Source of the DNA: an uncultured Pelagibacteraceae bacterium
GTDB lineage: Bacteria; Pseudomonadota; Alphaproteobacteria; Pelagibacterales; Pelagibacteraceae
NCBI GenBank assembly: GCA_902598735.1
Contig: CACKCM010000009.1
Coordinates: 1-45,940 of the forward strand
Reading direction: 5' to 3'
DNA length: 45,940 nucleotides
The notes beneath the pieces are model-generated. The model was not told where the DNA came from, made no database searches, and saw only the letters and a list, made by a program, of their open reading frames with translations. The position numbers were made by a program, and so were the translations under genes. This document shows positions 17,476 to 26,719 of this stretch, one piece after another (the stretch's first letter is position 1; each line of letters opens with the position of its first letter).

Positions 17476-19836
17476 ATGTTTAAATTTCTTAATTTTTCAC
17501 TTAAATTTATTATTATATTTGTATTAGTTCTAATCTTTTTTGCCTTATCAACTTTATGGTATTTTTCTATAGGTTTGCCAGATTACAAAAAACTATCTAA
17601 CTATCAACCTCCGATTTCAAGCAGAGTTTATTCTGAGGATGGAAAATTGATTGCAGAGTATGCTGTACAAAAACGTTTATTTGTTCCTTTTGAGTCTATA
17701 CCTGATGTAGTGATAAATTCATTTTTATCTGCTGAAGATAAAAATTTTTTTAGTCATCCTGGCATTGATGCGAAAGGTATATTAAGAGCTGTTATAAACA
17801 ACTTAAAAAATATAACCCAAAAAAAAAGGTTAGAAGGCGCCTCAACTATTACTCAGCAAGTTGCTAAAAATTTTCTTTTGACAAATGAAGTTTCTTTAAA
17901 AAGGAAAATAAAAGAGGCAATTTTAGCCTTTAGAATTGAGAGAGCTTATTCTAAAGAGAGAATTTTAGAATTATATCTTAATCAAATATATCTTGGACAA
18001 GGAACATATGGTATCGCAGCAGCAAGTCTAGAATATTTTGATAAATCAATTAAAGAATTGAATTATCCTGACGCAGCCTTATTAGCAGCCCTACCTAAGG
18101 CACCGAGCAAGTATAATCCGTATAAATTTCCAGACGTTGGAAAATTTAGAAGAGATTTAGTTTTAAAGAATTTAATGGAAAATAATTTTATTTCTAAAAA
18201 AGAATTTGAAAATTTTAAAAATACAAACCTTAAATTAAAAAAAAGAAAAATTGAAATTGTAAATGAAGCAAATTCTTACACCGAGGAGGTAAGAAGAATT
18301 GTTAACGAAAATTATGGTTTTGAAAAATTATATTCTCAAGGTTTAAGCGTTAGAACTCCTTTAAATATAAATTATCAAATTCAAGCAATAAAATCTCTAA
18401 GAGAAGGAATAGAAGAATATGACAAAAGACACGGCTGGAGAGGACCAATTGCAAATAAATTAAAAAACAAAAATTGGAAAGACAAAGTAAATAAATTTAA
18501 ATTAGACCCATCTTTAAATTGGGAAGTAGCTGAAATAATTAGATTAGATGACTCTTTAATCAATTTTAAAATAACTTCCGGAAAATCAGAAAATCAAATA
18601 GAAAATTTAATGTTAAAAAATATTAAATGGACCGTGCCTAAAAATAAAAGTATTAAAGATAGGTACAAAATAGGAGATATCATTTTTGTTAAAAAAGAAA
18701 AAAATTTTTGGTCAATAAAACAATACCCTAAAGTAAATGGAGGCATTGTTGTAATGGATCCTTTCACAGGTGATGTAAAAGCCTTAGTCGGTGGATTTAA
18801 TTTTAAATCAAGTGAGTTTAATAGGGTTACACAAGCAAATAGACAGCCTGGCTCAGCCTTTAAACCTATCGTATATGCAGCTGCTTTAGAGAACGGATTT
18901 TCTCCTAACTCAATAATATTAGATGCTCCTTTTGTAGAAAGCCAAGGAGTAGGACTTAAAAATTGGAAACCAGAAAATTATGGGAAAAAATTCTATGGAC
19001 CATCTACTTTGCGAAAAGGAATTGAATACTCTAGAAATTTAATGACTATTAGAATTGCAAAGATATTAGGTTTAAATAAGATTTTGGAATTATCAAAAAA
19101 TTTAAATATCTATCAAGAAATTCCAGAATTGCTTTCAGTCTCTCTAGGTGCGGCTGAAACAACTTTATTAAATTTAACTTCTGCTTATTCTTCTTTTGTT
19201 AATGGTGGAAAAAAAATTGAACCGTCATTAATCTCAAGAGTTCAAGATAGGAGAGGAAAAACAATTTTTAAAGTTAAAAATAGAGATTGCTCAGGTTGTG
19301 ATAAATTTGTAAATCAAGAAAAAATTTTTCCCAATATAGTATTTTCTAATAAACAAGTTTTCAGTGAGGAAACAGCTTATCAAATGACTTCAATTCTGAG
19401 TGGAGCTGTAGAAAGAGGTACAGCAAAAAAACTTAAATCTCTTAATGTTCCCATTGCAGGCAAAACAGGCACAACAAATAATAACTATGATGCATGGTTC
19501 ATTGGTTTTTCTTCTAATTTAGTAATTGGTGTATATGTTGGTTTCGATAATCCAAAATCACTAGGAAAGTTTGAAACTGGTTCTAAAGCCGCTTTACCAA
19601 TATTTAAGAAATTTGTTGAAAAAACACTTTTTAAAGAAGATTTTAAAGAATTTAAAATTCCCGAAAATATTTTTTTAACATCGTTAAATTACGATACAGG
19701 GCTGAAATCTACATTAGGTGATAAAAATACAATTATAGAGGCTTTAAAAATAAAAGATATTAACAATACAACCAATAATAATTTAATTTCAATTAACAAG
19801 CATGATAATCTAATTAAGTTTAGGCAATTTTATTAA
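17476..19836 (+). CDS. mrcA: Bifunctional penicillin-binding protein 1A
   Basis: Class A PBP that polymerises and crosslinks peptidoglycan. The 786 residues start with a short cytoplasmic segment and one membrane anchor (about 9-31). The GT51 glycosyltransferase domain has the catalytic Glu E87 in SAEDKNFFSHPGID, and GASTITQQVAKN. An OB-like linker at about 320-420 is typical of PBP1A. The transpeptidase domain has the SxxK pair S460/K463 (RQPGSAFKP), SRN (519-521) and KTGT (663-666). The gene ends with a one-base overlap (TAATG) with prfB, and prfB overlaps the AsmA-like gene in the same way, making a three-gene unit. Confidence 0.95.
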   Translation: MFKFLNFSLKFIIIFVLVLIFFALSTLWYFSIGLPDYKKLSNYQPPISSRVYSEDGKLIAEYAVQKRLFVPFESIPDVVINSFLSAEDKNFFSHPGIDAKGILRAVINNLKNITQKKRLEGASTITQQVAKNFLLTNEVSLKRKIKEAILAFRIERAYSKERILELYLNQIYLGQGTYGIAAASLEYFDKSIKELNYPDAALLAALPKAPSKYNPYKFPDVGKFRRDLVLKNLMENNFISKKEFENFKNTNLKLKKRKIEIVNEANSYTEEVRRIVNENYGFEKLYSQGLSVRTPLNINYQIQAIKSLREGIEEYDKRHGWRGPIANKLKNKNWKDKVNKFKLDPSLNWEVAEIIRLDDSLINFKITSGKSENQIENLMLKNIKWTVPKNKSIKDRYKIGDIIFVKKEKNFWSIKQYPKVNGGIVVMDPFTGDVKALVGGFNFKSSEFNRVTQANRQPGSAFKPIVYAAALENGFSPNSIILDAPFVESQGVGLKNWKPENYGKKFYGPSTLRKGIEYSRNLMTIRIAKILGLNKILELSKNLNIYQEIPELLSVSLGAAETTLLNLTSAYSSFVNGGKKIEPSLISRVQDRRGKTIFKVKNRDCSGCDKFVNQEKIFPNIVFSNKQVFSEETAYQMTSILSGAVERGTAKKLKSLNVPIAGKTGTTNNNYDAWFIGFSSNLVIGVYVGFDNPKSLGKFETGSKAALPIFKKFVEKTLFKEDFKEFKIPENIFLTSLNYDTGLKSTLGDKNTIIEALKIKDINNTTNNNLISINKHDNLIKFRQFY

Positions 19837-20925
19837 TGGAAAACATTGAAACTAAATTTGAATTAGCCCAAAAAACTCTTAAAAATATTTGGGGGTATCT
19901 TTGATAAGCATAAAGTTTATCTTCAACTAAAAGAAATAGAAAATACTCTTTCTAAAGAAAATTTTTGGAAAGATAAAGATTTAGTAAAAAGAACAATAAA
20001 ACAAAAAAAAGTATTAGAATTAATTTCTTCGGGTTATGAAAACGCTCAAAGGGAATTAAAAAATTTAAAGGATTTATTTAAATTAGCAACTGATGAAAAA
20101 AATGATGAAACAGTCGAAGATTGTAAATTAAAAATAGAGGAAATTTTAATTAATTTAAAAGAGTTGGAAACTAATTGTTTTCTCTCGGGTGAAAATGATG
20201 ATCTAAATATTTATTTAGAAATACATGCTGGCGCAGGTGGAACTGAAAGTCAAGACTGGGCTGATATGCTTCGGCGAATGTACATGAAGTGGTTTGATAA
20301 AAAAAAGTTTAAATATGAAATTATAAGTGAGCACAAAGGTGAAGAAGCCGGAATTAAATCGTCTACAATTAAAGTTGATGGTGATTATCTTTATGGACTA
20401 ATGAGATCTGAGTCAGGAGTGCACAGGCTAGTAAGAATATCGCCTTTTGATAGTGGAGCTAGAAGACACACAAGTTTTGCGAGTGTTTGGGTTTATCCTG
20501 CTATTGAAGATAATATTAAGATTAATATTGATGATAAAGATTTAAGAATTGATACTTATAGATCTAGTGGAGCTGGCGGGCAACACGTAAACACGACTGA
20601 TAGCGCAGTAAGAATTACACACATACCAACAAAAATTGTTGTTCAATGTCAAAATGAGAGATCCCAACATAAAAATAAAGAAACTTGTTATAAAATGCTT
20701 AAAGCTAGGCTTTATGAGTACGAAATACAGAAAAGAGAAGAAAAAAATCAAAAAGAATTAAATTCAAAAACAGATATAGGATGGGGGCATCAAATTCGAT
20801 CTTATGTTTTACAGCCTTATCAGCTTGTAAAAGATTTGAGAAACAAAACTGAAAACACCAATCCAGATAGCGTTCTTAACGGAAATATTGATCAATTTAT
20901 TCAGGAAGGAATCAAAAATAAATAA
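19836..20925 (+). CDS. prfB: Peptide chain release factor 2, with programmed +1 frameshift
   Basis: RF2 recognises UGA and UAA stop codons and triggers peptide release. Frame 0 reads 22 codons from ATG 19836 to CTT, then meets TGA at 19902-19904; skipping T19902 continues the frame at GAT 19903 to the stop at 20923-20925, giving 362 residues. The main part carries SPF at 202-204 (stop-codon recognition) and GGQ at 247-249 (hydrolysis), the same 45-residue spacing as in E. coli. A call of the 20164-20925 frame alone would lose the whole N-terminal domain. The gene starts on the last base of the mrcA stop. Confidence 0.95.
19891..19904 (+). other. Programmed +1 frameshift site of prfB
   Basis: GGGGGTATCTTTGA contains an internal Shine-Dalgarno-like GGGGG, the slippery CTT codon and the in-frame TGA, as in the E. 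coli prfB site. When RF2 is scarce, the ribosome slips by +1 on CUU and makes more RF2. In the zero frame TGA is followed immediately by TAA (19905-19907), so a ribosome that reads past the TGA without shifting stops one codon later. Confidence 0.95.
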
Positions 20926-23105
20926 TGAGAAAAATATTTTCAACAATAATTTTTTTATTATTATTTTTATTTCTATTTTTTATCATCACTTTATCAACTA
21001 TTGGTATTAATACAAACAAATTTAATAATTTGATTTCACAAAAAATAACCCAGTCTAATAATAACATTCAATTAGATTTTAATTCTATTAAATTTAAATT
21101 AGATATTAAAAAAATTAGTTTGTTTATTGAAACAATTAAACCAACAATTAAGTATGCTAATTCTGTAATCCCAGTAAATGAAATAAAAGTTTACATAGAT
21201 TTTATTACCTTGCTTAAATCAGAGCCGAAAATAAAAAACATATACATATCTTCTGAAATTTTAGATATCATTCTAATAAAAAAATTATTTAAAAATTTAA
21301 AACCGTCAAATTTAGCCAGTTTTATAAATCATAAATTAACTGAAGGAAAACTGAAAACTGAGATTGAAATTTATTTCAATGATGAAAATTTATTAGAAAA
21401 TTTTATTGCTAAAGGATCTGTAATTAATTTAAAAGCTAAAATTTTAAGAGATTTCGATTTAGAAAAAGCAAATTTTAAATTTTTTGCCGATAAAACTGAT
21501 ATATTGTTAAAAAATTTTAATGGAAATATAGGACCATTCAATATATTCGATGGTGATCTTAAAGTTGATTTTTTTAAAGGTGTTAATCTAAAATCAAATT
21601 TTACATCAAGTTTAAAATATAATAAGAAAAACTCAAATTTTTTTGATACCTTTAACAATTACGATTATTTAAACAATCTTTTTGATATTAATGCAAATTT
21701 AAATAATACTTTAGAAGTTAGTTTTGATAGCAATTATAAAGTTAAAAAATATTTTTTTAAAACCAATGGAGAAATTTCAAAAGCTTCCTTTAAATTAAAA
21801 GAGCCTCAAAAGACTTTTCTTTCGAACAAAAAAATTGATGAAGTATCTTTTATAGATACAAAAATTGAGTCAAACTTTAACTCAAAAAATAACACCTCAC
21901 AAATTTTTGGAAAATACTCTTTAAATGGAAAAAATTTTTTACCATTTAATTTGAAAAATAGTTTTAAAAAAGAAATTTTAAAGCTAACTATAGCTGCAGA
22001 ATATGATCAAGATTTAAAATTCGAAATTATAAATTATGAAAAAGACCCAAGTACAATTTCAGAAATTTCAATAGATTTATATAAAGATAAAGAAAATATC
22101 AACATACAAAACCTTGATTACTCTGAGGGCAAAAATTCAATATCTTTTAAAGATTTAAAATTTAATAAAAAAAATTTTTTATCTTTAAATGAAATTTTAG
22201 TAAAAACGAATAAAGATGGTCGAGAAAATAACAATTTTTCGATAAAACTGAAAAATAAATTTATCGTTAATGGTAATATTTTTGATGCGAGAAATTTACC
22301 TAAAATTTTAAACAGATCATCGGAAAATAGTATCTTTAAAAATATTAATAAAGAAGTTGAAATTAATCTTAGAAATATTGTAGCACCGCTCTCTAATAAA
22401 ATGAAAAATTTTACACTGATTGGCAAGATTGAAAACGGTAAATTTACTAAAATTTCCTCTAAAGGTGATTACGGAAATAATAATTTTTTAGATATTTCAT
22501 TAAAAAATGACAAATTAGGTAAAAAAAAATATTTAGAAATTTATTCTGACTTAACTAGACCGCTTTTAACCGAATTTAGTTTTTTTAATGGTTTAACCGG
22601 AGGAAACTTACTTTACTCATCTATAATTGAAAAAAATAATTCTAATTCAAAACTTGTTATTGAAAATTTTAAAGTAGTGAATGCTCCTGGAATGGTTAAG
22701 CTGCTTTCACTTGCTGACTTAGGTGGCTTGGCGGATCTAGCTGAAGGAGAGGGTATTTCCTTTGATGTTTTGGAAATAAAAATGGAAAAAAATAAAGATA
22801 CACTTAAAATAAATGAAATTTTAGCACTCGGCCCAAGCATCTCTGTTCTGATGGAAGGCTATCAGGATAAAAAAGTAACGAGTTTGAGAGGTACTCTTAT
22901 ACCTGCAAAAACGCTTAATAATATGATTTCTAAAATCCCTGTTATAGGAGATATCATTATTCCTAAAGAAATTGGAGAGGGTTTGTTTGGAATAAGTTTT
23001 AAAATGAAAGGGCCAAAAGGAAAAATTAAGACTACAATAAATCCTATAAGAACAATAACACCAAGATTTATTCAAAAAATTATTGATAGAAAAAAATATA
23101 ATTAA
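20925..23105 (+). CDS. AsmA/YhdP-like protein (DUF3971 / AsmA-like C-terminal)
   Basis: Large predicted membrane-anchored protein of 726 residues with one N-terminal helix (about 5-27) and a long, beta-rich, Asn/Lys/Phe-rich body. The C-terminal 170 residues contain the AsmA-like signature: VNAPGMVKLLSLADLGGLAD, GEGISFDVLEIKM, SLRGTLIPAKTLNNMISKIP, then GEGLFGISFKMKGP ending in NPIRTITPRFIQ. Proteins of this type are thought to be envelope bridges that move phospholipids to the outer membrane (YhdP, TamB, YdbH in E. coli). The exact paralogue cannot be assigned. It begins one base inside the prfB stop; its own stop shares TTAA with tyrS. Confidence 0.8.
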   Translation: MRKIFSTIIFLLLFLFLFFIITLSTIGINTNKFNNLISQKITQSNNNIQLDFNSIKFKLDIKKISLFIETIKPTIKYANSVIPVNEIKVYIDFITLLKSEPKIKNIYISSEILDIILIKKLFKNLKPSNLASFINHKLTEGKLKTEIEIYFNDENLLENFIAKGSVINLKAKILRDFDLEKANFKFFADKTDILLKNFNGNIGPFNIFDGDLKVDFFKGVNLKSNFTSSLKYNKKNSNFFDTFNNYDYLNNLFDINANLNNTLEVSFDSNYKVKKYFFKTNGEISKASFKLKEPQKTFLSNKKIDEVSFIDTKIESNFNSKNNTSQIFGKYSLNGKNFLPFNLKNSFKKEILKLTIAAEYDQDLKFEIINYEKDPSTISEISIDLYKDKENINIQNLDYSEGKNSISFKDLKFNKKNFLSLNEILVKTNKDGRENNNFSIKLKNKFIVNGNIFDARNLPKILNRSSENSIFKNINKEVEINLRNIVAPLSNKMKNFTLIGKIENGKFTKISSKGDYGNNNFLDISLKNDKLGKKKYLEIYSDLTRPLLTEFSFFNGLTGGNLLYSSIIEKNNSNSKLVIENFKVVNAPGMVKLLSLADLGGLADLAEGEGISFDVLEIKMEKNKDTLKINEILALGPSISVLMEGYQDKKVTSLRGTLIPAKTLNNMISKIPVIGDIIIPKEIGEGLFGISFKMKGPKGKIKTTINPIRTITPRFIQKIIDRKKYN

Positions 23106-24340
23106 ATTAATTTCAAAAGATAATGTTTCTTTTTTCCATAAGAAATTTTTAAAATTTTTCCTTTAAAATCATCAATTTCAATAATCTTATTCTCATTACT
23201 CACTAAAATATCATTAATCTTAATACCTTTATTTATTATTATCCTTCTAGCCTCACTTTTTGATGAAACAATTCTGTTCTCGGATAGAAAATTTAATAAA
23301 CTCATTCCATGATTTATTTTATTTTGACTAATCTTTATTTCTGGTAAATATTTTCCAAATCCGTCACCTTCAAATGTTTCTCTTGCTGTTTGTTCTGCCT
23401 TTTCTGCAGCTTTGTTTCCATGAAGAATCTTTGTTGCTTCATTAGCTAAAATTATTTTAAGCTTATTAATATTTTTTTCTGAATCACAAATTTTATCTAT
23501 ATAATTTGTATCTAATTGAGTAAAAAAATTAAGAAATTTTTTTACATCTCGATCATCAGTGTTTCTCCAAAATTGCCAATAATCATATGAGGAGAATAGG
23601 TTTTCATTAAGCCAAATTGCCCCTTTTTCGGTTTTTCCCATTTTCGCTCCAGATGCCAGTGTAATTAACGGTGAGGTTAGTCCATACGATTCTTTTTGTA
23701 AAATTCTTCTTATTAAATCTACTCCATTTACTATATTCCCCCACTGGTCTGACCCACCAATTTGAAGAATACAATTTTTAGATTTAAATAATTGATAAAA
23801 ATCAAAAGCTTGTAAAATCATATAATTAAATTCCATGTAACTTAGCGACTGCTCTCTTTCCAATCTTAGTTTAACACTATCAAATGTTAGCATTTTATTT
23901 ATAGTGAATTGGCTACCGATATCTCTTAGAAATTTAATATAATTTAATTTTGTTAACCAATTTGCATTGTCAATATATAACGGCTTAGTTTTTTTGTTCG
24001 AATTATCTAAAATTTTACTAAAAACTTTTTTTATACTTTTAATATTTTTTTTTATTTCTTTCTGTGATAACATCTTTCTAGTAACATCTTTACCTGATGG
24101 ATCACCTATTAAAGTTGTTCCTCCACCCATCAACACGATAGGTCTATGTCCGTATTTTTGCATTAGCTTTAATATCATTATTTGTAAAAGACTACCGACG
24201 TGCAAACTCTTAGCAGTACAATCGAAACCTATATAACCAGAAATTGATTTTTTTGAACAAATTTCACTTAATTTATCAAAATTTGTACATTGGCTTAGAT
24301 AACCTCGCGATTTCATCTCTTCCAAAAAATTATTTTTCAT
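23102..24340 (-). CDS. tyrS: Tyrosyl-tRNA synthetase
   Basis: Class I synthetase charging tRNA-Tyr. The 412 residues show the HIGH-type motif as HVGS at 47-50 within GFDCTAKSLHVGSL, GSDQWGN at 197-203, a KMSKS-type loop reading KMGKT (233-237), and a C-terminal S4 RNA-binding domain (about 345-412, with SEARRIIINKGIKIN). Length is normal. The divergent neighbour anmK starts 55 bp away; tyrS beside anmK is a frequent proteobacterial arrangement. A 12-bp palindrome (24349-24360) lies in that gap. Confidence 0.96.
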   Translation of the reverse strand: MKNNFLEEMKSRGYLSQCTNFDKLSEICSKKSISGYIGFDCTAKSLHVGSLLQIMILKLMQKYGHRPIVLMGGGTTLIGDPSGKDVTRKMLSQKEIKKNIKSIKKVFSKILDNSNKKTKPLYIDNANWLTKLNYIKFLRDIGSQFTINKMLTFDSVKLRLEREQSLSYMEFNYMILQAFDFYQLFKSKNCILQIGGSDQWGNIVNGVDLIRRILQKESYGLTSPLITLASGAKMGKTEKGAIWLNENLFSSYDYWQFWRNTDDRDVKKFLNFFTQLDTNYIDKICDSEKNINKLKIILANEATKILHGNKAAEKAEQTARETFEGDGFGKYLPEIKISQNKINHGMSLLNFLSENRIVSSKSEARRIIINKGIKINDILVSNENKIIEIDDFKGKILKISYGKKKHYLLKLI

Positions 24341-24395
24341 AGCACATTTAGTTTAAACTACTATTATACGAAAATTGTTATAAATAAATAAAAAT

Positions 24396-25517
24396 ATGCA
24401 GAAAATATATACATCTTTAGGGCTAATGAGCGGTACATCAGGAGATGGTGTTGATGCCTCTATAATTGACACTAACGGCAATAATCAATTTGATGTTATT
24501 ATAGACAAGTATTTTGAGTATGATTCTAATATATTTAAAGAAATTCATAATTTAAAAGAAAAGATTTTAAATGCTAACGATTTAGAGAAGCTAAATGACG
24601 ACCTAAAAAAATTAGAGAGAAATATTACCTTATTCCATGCAAAAATTTTTAAAGAGCTTGAAAAAAAAAAAAATATTTTTTTAATTGGTTTTCATGGTCA
24701 AACTATTTACCATAATGCTGAACAAAAAATTTCAAAACAATTAGGAAATGGAAGATTATTAAGTCAATTAACTAATAAAAAAGTTATTTTTAATTTTAGA
24801 AAAAACGATATTCTAAATGGCGGTGAAGGAGCACCATTAACACCCGTTTTTCACCATTTAATTGTAAATCAAAATAAAATTCAAAAACCTTTAGGAGTTC
24901 TTAATATTGGTGGAATTTCAAATATTACTATTATTGATAAATCAAATAATCTTTCAAAACTAATTAGCAGGGATGTGGGGCCTGGAAATTGTTTAATTGA
25001 TAGCTGGATAAGAAAAAATTCTGATGAAAAATTTGATTATAACGGAAAATTAGCAGATAGCGGTAACGTGAATGAAATAATTTTTGAGCAAGCACAGGAG
25101 CTTTACTTAAATAGAAAAAATAAAAAAAAACTTTCTTATGATATCAATGATTTTGATATTTCTTTTGCCAGAGGATTGTCAATTGAGGATGGCGCTGCAA
25201 CTTTGACTGAATTCACTTCAAGTATTATTAGTGAAACCATATTATCATTATTTAAGAATTTGAATATAGAAATTCCAAAAATTTTAATTTGCGGTGGTGG
25301 AAGAAATAATAAAGTTTTAATTAAATCAATAATAAATAAATTCCCAAAAAAAATAGATTTCCAATTAATTGATGATTATGGAATAAGTGGTGATTTTATC
25401 GAGTCGCAAGCTTTTGCTTTTCTTGCAATTAGATCGTATTTAAAATTACCAATTTCTTATCCTTCAACAACTAATTGCTCTAAACCTTGTACTGGAGGAG
25501 AACTAATAGAGAATTAA
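24396..25517 (+). CDS. anmK: Anhydro-N-acetylmuramic acid kinase
   Basis: Cleaves and phosphorylates 1,6-anhydro-MurNAc to MurNAc-6-phosphate during peptidoglycan recycling. The 373 residues match the AnmK family: N-terminal ATP-binding GLMSGTSGDGVDAS (8-21), FHGQTIYHN, LNIGGISNIT, RDVGPGNCLIDSW, and CGGGRNN. It implies that the cell recovers its own muropeptides, consistent with the PBP1A gene nearby. A run of 12 A at 24662-24673 does not break the frame. Its stop shares TTAA with the convergent hydrolase gene. Confidence 0.95.
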   Translation: MQKIYTSLGLMSGTSGDGVDASIIDTNGNNQFDVIIDKYFEYDSNIFKEIHNLKEKILNANDLEKLNDDLKKLERNITLFHAKIFKELEKKKNIFLIGFHGQTIYHNAEQKISKQLGNGRLLSQLTNKKVIFNFRKNDILNGGEGAPLTPVFHHLIVNQNKIQKPLGVLNIGGISNITIIDKSNNLSKLISRDVGPGNCLIDSWIRKNSDEKFDYNGKLADSGNVNEIIFEQAQELYLNRKNKKKLSYDINDFDISFARGLSIEDGAATLTEFTSSIISETILSLFKNLNIEIPKILICGGGRNNKVLIKSIINKFPKKIDFQLIDDYGISGDFIESQAFAFLAIRSYLKLPISYPSTTNCSKPCTGGELIEN

Positions 25518-26170
25518 ATTAAAGCAGTTTTATCTTTTAAATATTTTTCTATTTCTGATCTAAGTTCTTTCTCTTTATTTTTAAAAAAATGATTTGAATT
25601 TTTTATTTTTGAAAAAAGCACTTCAACACCTTTTTGATTTTTTATTCTGTTATCTAATTCTTTAATACTTTCTTCATTAACAAGTTCATCGTTTTCACTA
25701 TAAATTACTTGACCTGAGGTTGGGCAAGGCGCTAGAAAAGAAAAATCATAAACGTTAGGCTGTGGAGAAACTGCAATAAAATTATTCACTTCAGGTCTTC
25801 TCATTATAAGTTGCATACAAATTAATGATCCAAATGAAAAACCCGAAACCCAGCATTGACTATAGTCTAAATTCTGCCTCTCTATCCAGTCTAAAGCAGC
25901 AGCAGCATCTGACAACTCTCCTTGTCCGTTGTCAAAAACACCATCACTTTTTCCTACACCTCTAAAATTTACTTTTATTACTGAAAATCCATTCTCTAGA
26001 AAAATATTATACATTAATTGCACTATCCTATTATTCATTGTTCCACCGTATTGAGGATGTGGATGTAAAACGATTGCAACTGGTGAACCAAATTTTGGAT
26101 TTTTGTAATACTTAGCTTCTAATCTTCCAGCTGGCCCAGGTATAAAAATTTCCAAACTTTTTGGTTTCAT
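25514..26170 (-). CDS. Alpha/beta hydrolase (COG2945-like)
   Basis: Small cytosolic hydrolase of unknown substrate. The 218 residues have the nucleophile elbow GFSFG with S112, a likely acid D161 (YSENDELV) and base H194 (NSNHFF). The N-terminal HPHPQYGGTMNN (36-47) and FRGVGKSDG are typical of this family and supply the oxyanion-hole region. It is divergent from iscR and the suf operon, an association seen in other alphaproteobacteria, but nothing in the sequence ties it to iron-sulfur chemistry. Confidence 0.88.
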   Translation of the reverse strand: MKPKSLEIFIPGPAGRLEAKYYKNPKFGSPVAIVLHPHPQYGGTMNNRIVQLMYNIFLENGFSVIKVNFRGVGKSDGVFDNGQGELSDAAAALDWIERQNLDYSQCWVSGFSFGSLICMQLIMRRPEVNNFIAVSPQPNVYDFSFLAPCPTSGQVIYSENDELVNEESIKELDNRIKNQKGVEVLFSKIKNSNHFFKNKEKELRSEIEKYLKDKTALI

Positions 26171-26248
26171 AATTGATAATGATTACTATTAAAAAAAAAA
26201 GTACAGATTTATATCACGTTTTTATGCGACAAATTTTTTTTTTTAATC

Positions 26249-26277
26249 CTGACTTAAATAGTAGGAATTAATCTAAA
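26249..26277 (+). promoter_or_regulatory. Candidate iscR/suf promoter with overlapping Rrf2-type operator
   Basis: CTGACT (26249-26254), a 17-bp spacer and TCTAAA (26272-26277) form a moderate sigma-70 promoter. A dyad ACT-TAAAT-AGT (26252-26262) overlaps its -35 box. This spacing of short inverted half-sites within 11-16 bp resembles operators bound by Rrf2-family dimers, so autorepression of the suf operon by the adjacent IscR-like regulator is the likely reading. Pattern-based only. Confidence 0.4.
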
Positions 26278-26301
26278 ATTATTATATTACAACGTTAATT
26301 T

Positions 26302-26718
26302 ATGAAATTAACAAATAAAGGAAGATACGCAGTTATGGCTATGGCTGATTTAGCCTCTAATACCAGCAATGGACCTATAAGCTTATCCGAAATTTCTGTA
26401 AGACAGAACATTTCATTAGCGTATTTAGAACAAATATTTATAAAATTAAAAAGCAATAAATTAGTTAAAAGTTCTAGAGGTGCTAGTGGAGGATATGTAC
26501 TTGATAAACCAGCTTCGGATATAAAATTATCTAATATAATTCATGCCGTGAACGAAGAAGTAAAAACTCTCAATTGCAAAAAAAATTCTAAAAGGGGTTG
26601 CAACAATAAATCTTCCAAGTGTATCACTCATAATCTTTGGGATCAGTTAGATCAACATATTAATGGTTTTTTTGAAAAAGTAAAATTACATGATTTAACA
26701 AAACATAACATTAAATAA
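26302..26718 (+). CDS. iscR: Rrf2-family iron-sulfur regulator (IscR/SufR-like)
   Basis: Transcription factor of 138 residues with an N-terminal winged helix-turn-helix (about 1-65, [18 protein letters not shown] and [28 protein letters not shown]). C92, C100 and C107 followed by H110 fit the Cys3-His ligand set that holds a [2Fe-2S] cluster in IscR (C92, C98, C104, H107 in E. coli), with slightly wider spacing. It heads the suf operon with only one base before sufB, so it probably senses cluster status and controls its own operon. IscR and SufR names are both possible. Confidence 0.88.
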   Translation: MKLTNKGRYAVMAMADLASNTSNGPISLSEISVRQNISLAYLEQIFIKLKSNKLVKSSRGASGGYVLDKPASDIKLSNIIHAVNEEVKTLNCKKNSKRGCNNKSSKCITHNLWDQLDQHINGFFEKVKLHDLTKHNIK

Positions 26719-26719
26719 A

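Noticed and set aside
20164-20925. prfB as a 253-residue gene starting at ATG 20164
   Set aside because: It would lack the N-terminal domain of RF2. The frame extends back to 19903 and joins the 22-codon leader frame through a textbook +1 shift site.
24349-24360. Palindrome TAGTTTAAACTA between tyrS and anmK as an operator
   Set aside because: Only 12 bp and almost all A/T; such repeats are expected by chance in this composition, and nothing else supports it.
24662-24673. Possible frameshift at the 12-A run in anmK (and the 11-A run in sufC near 28601)
   Set aside because: Both reading frames continue with conserved family motifs on both sides, so the runs are genuine or at least in frame.
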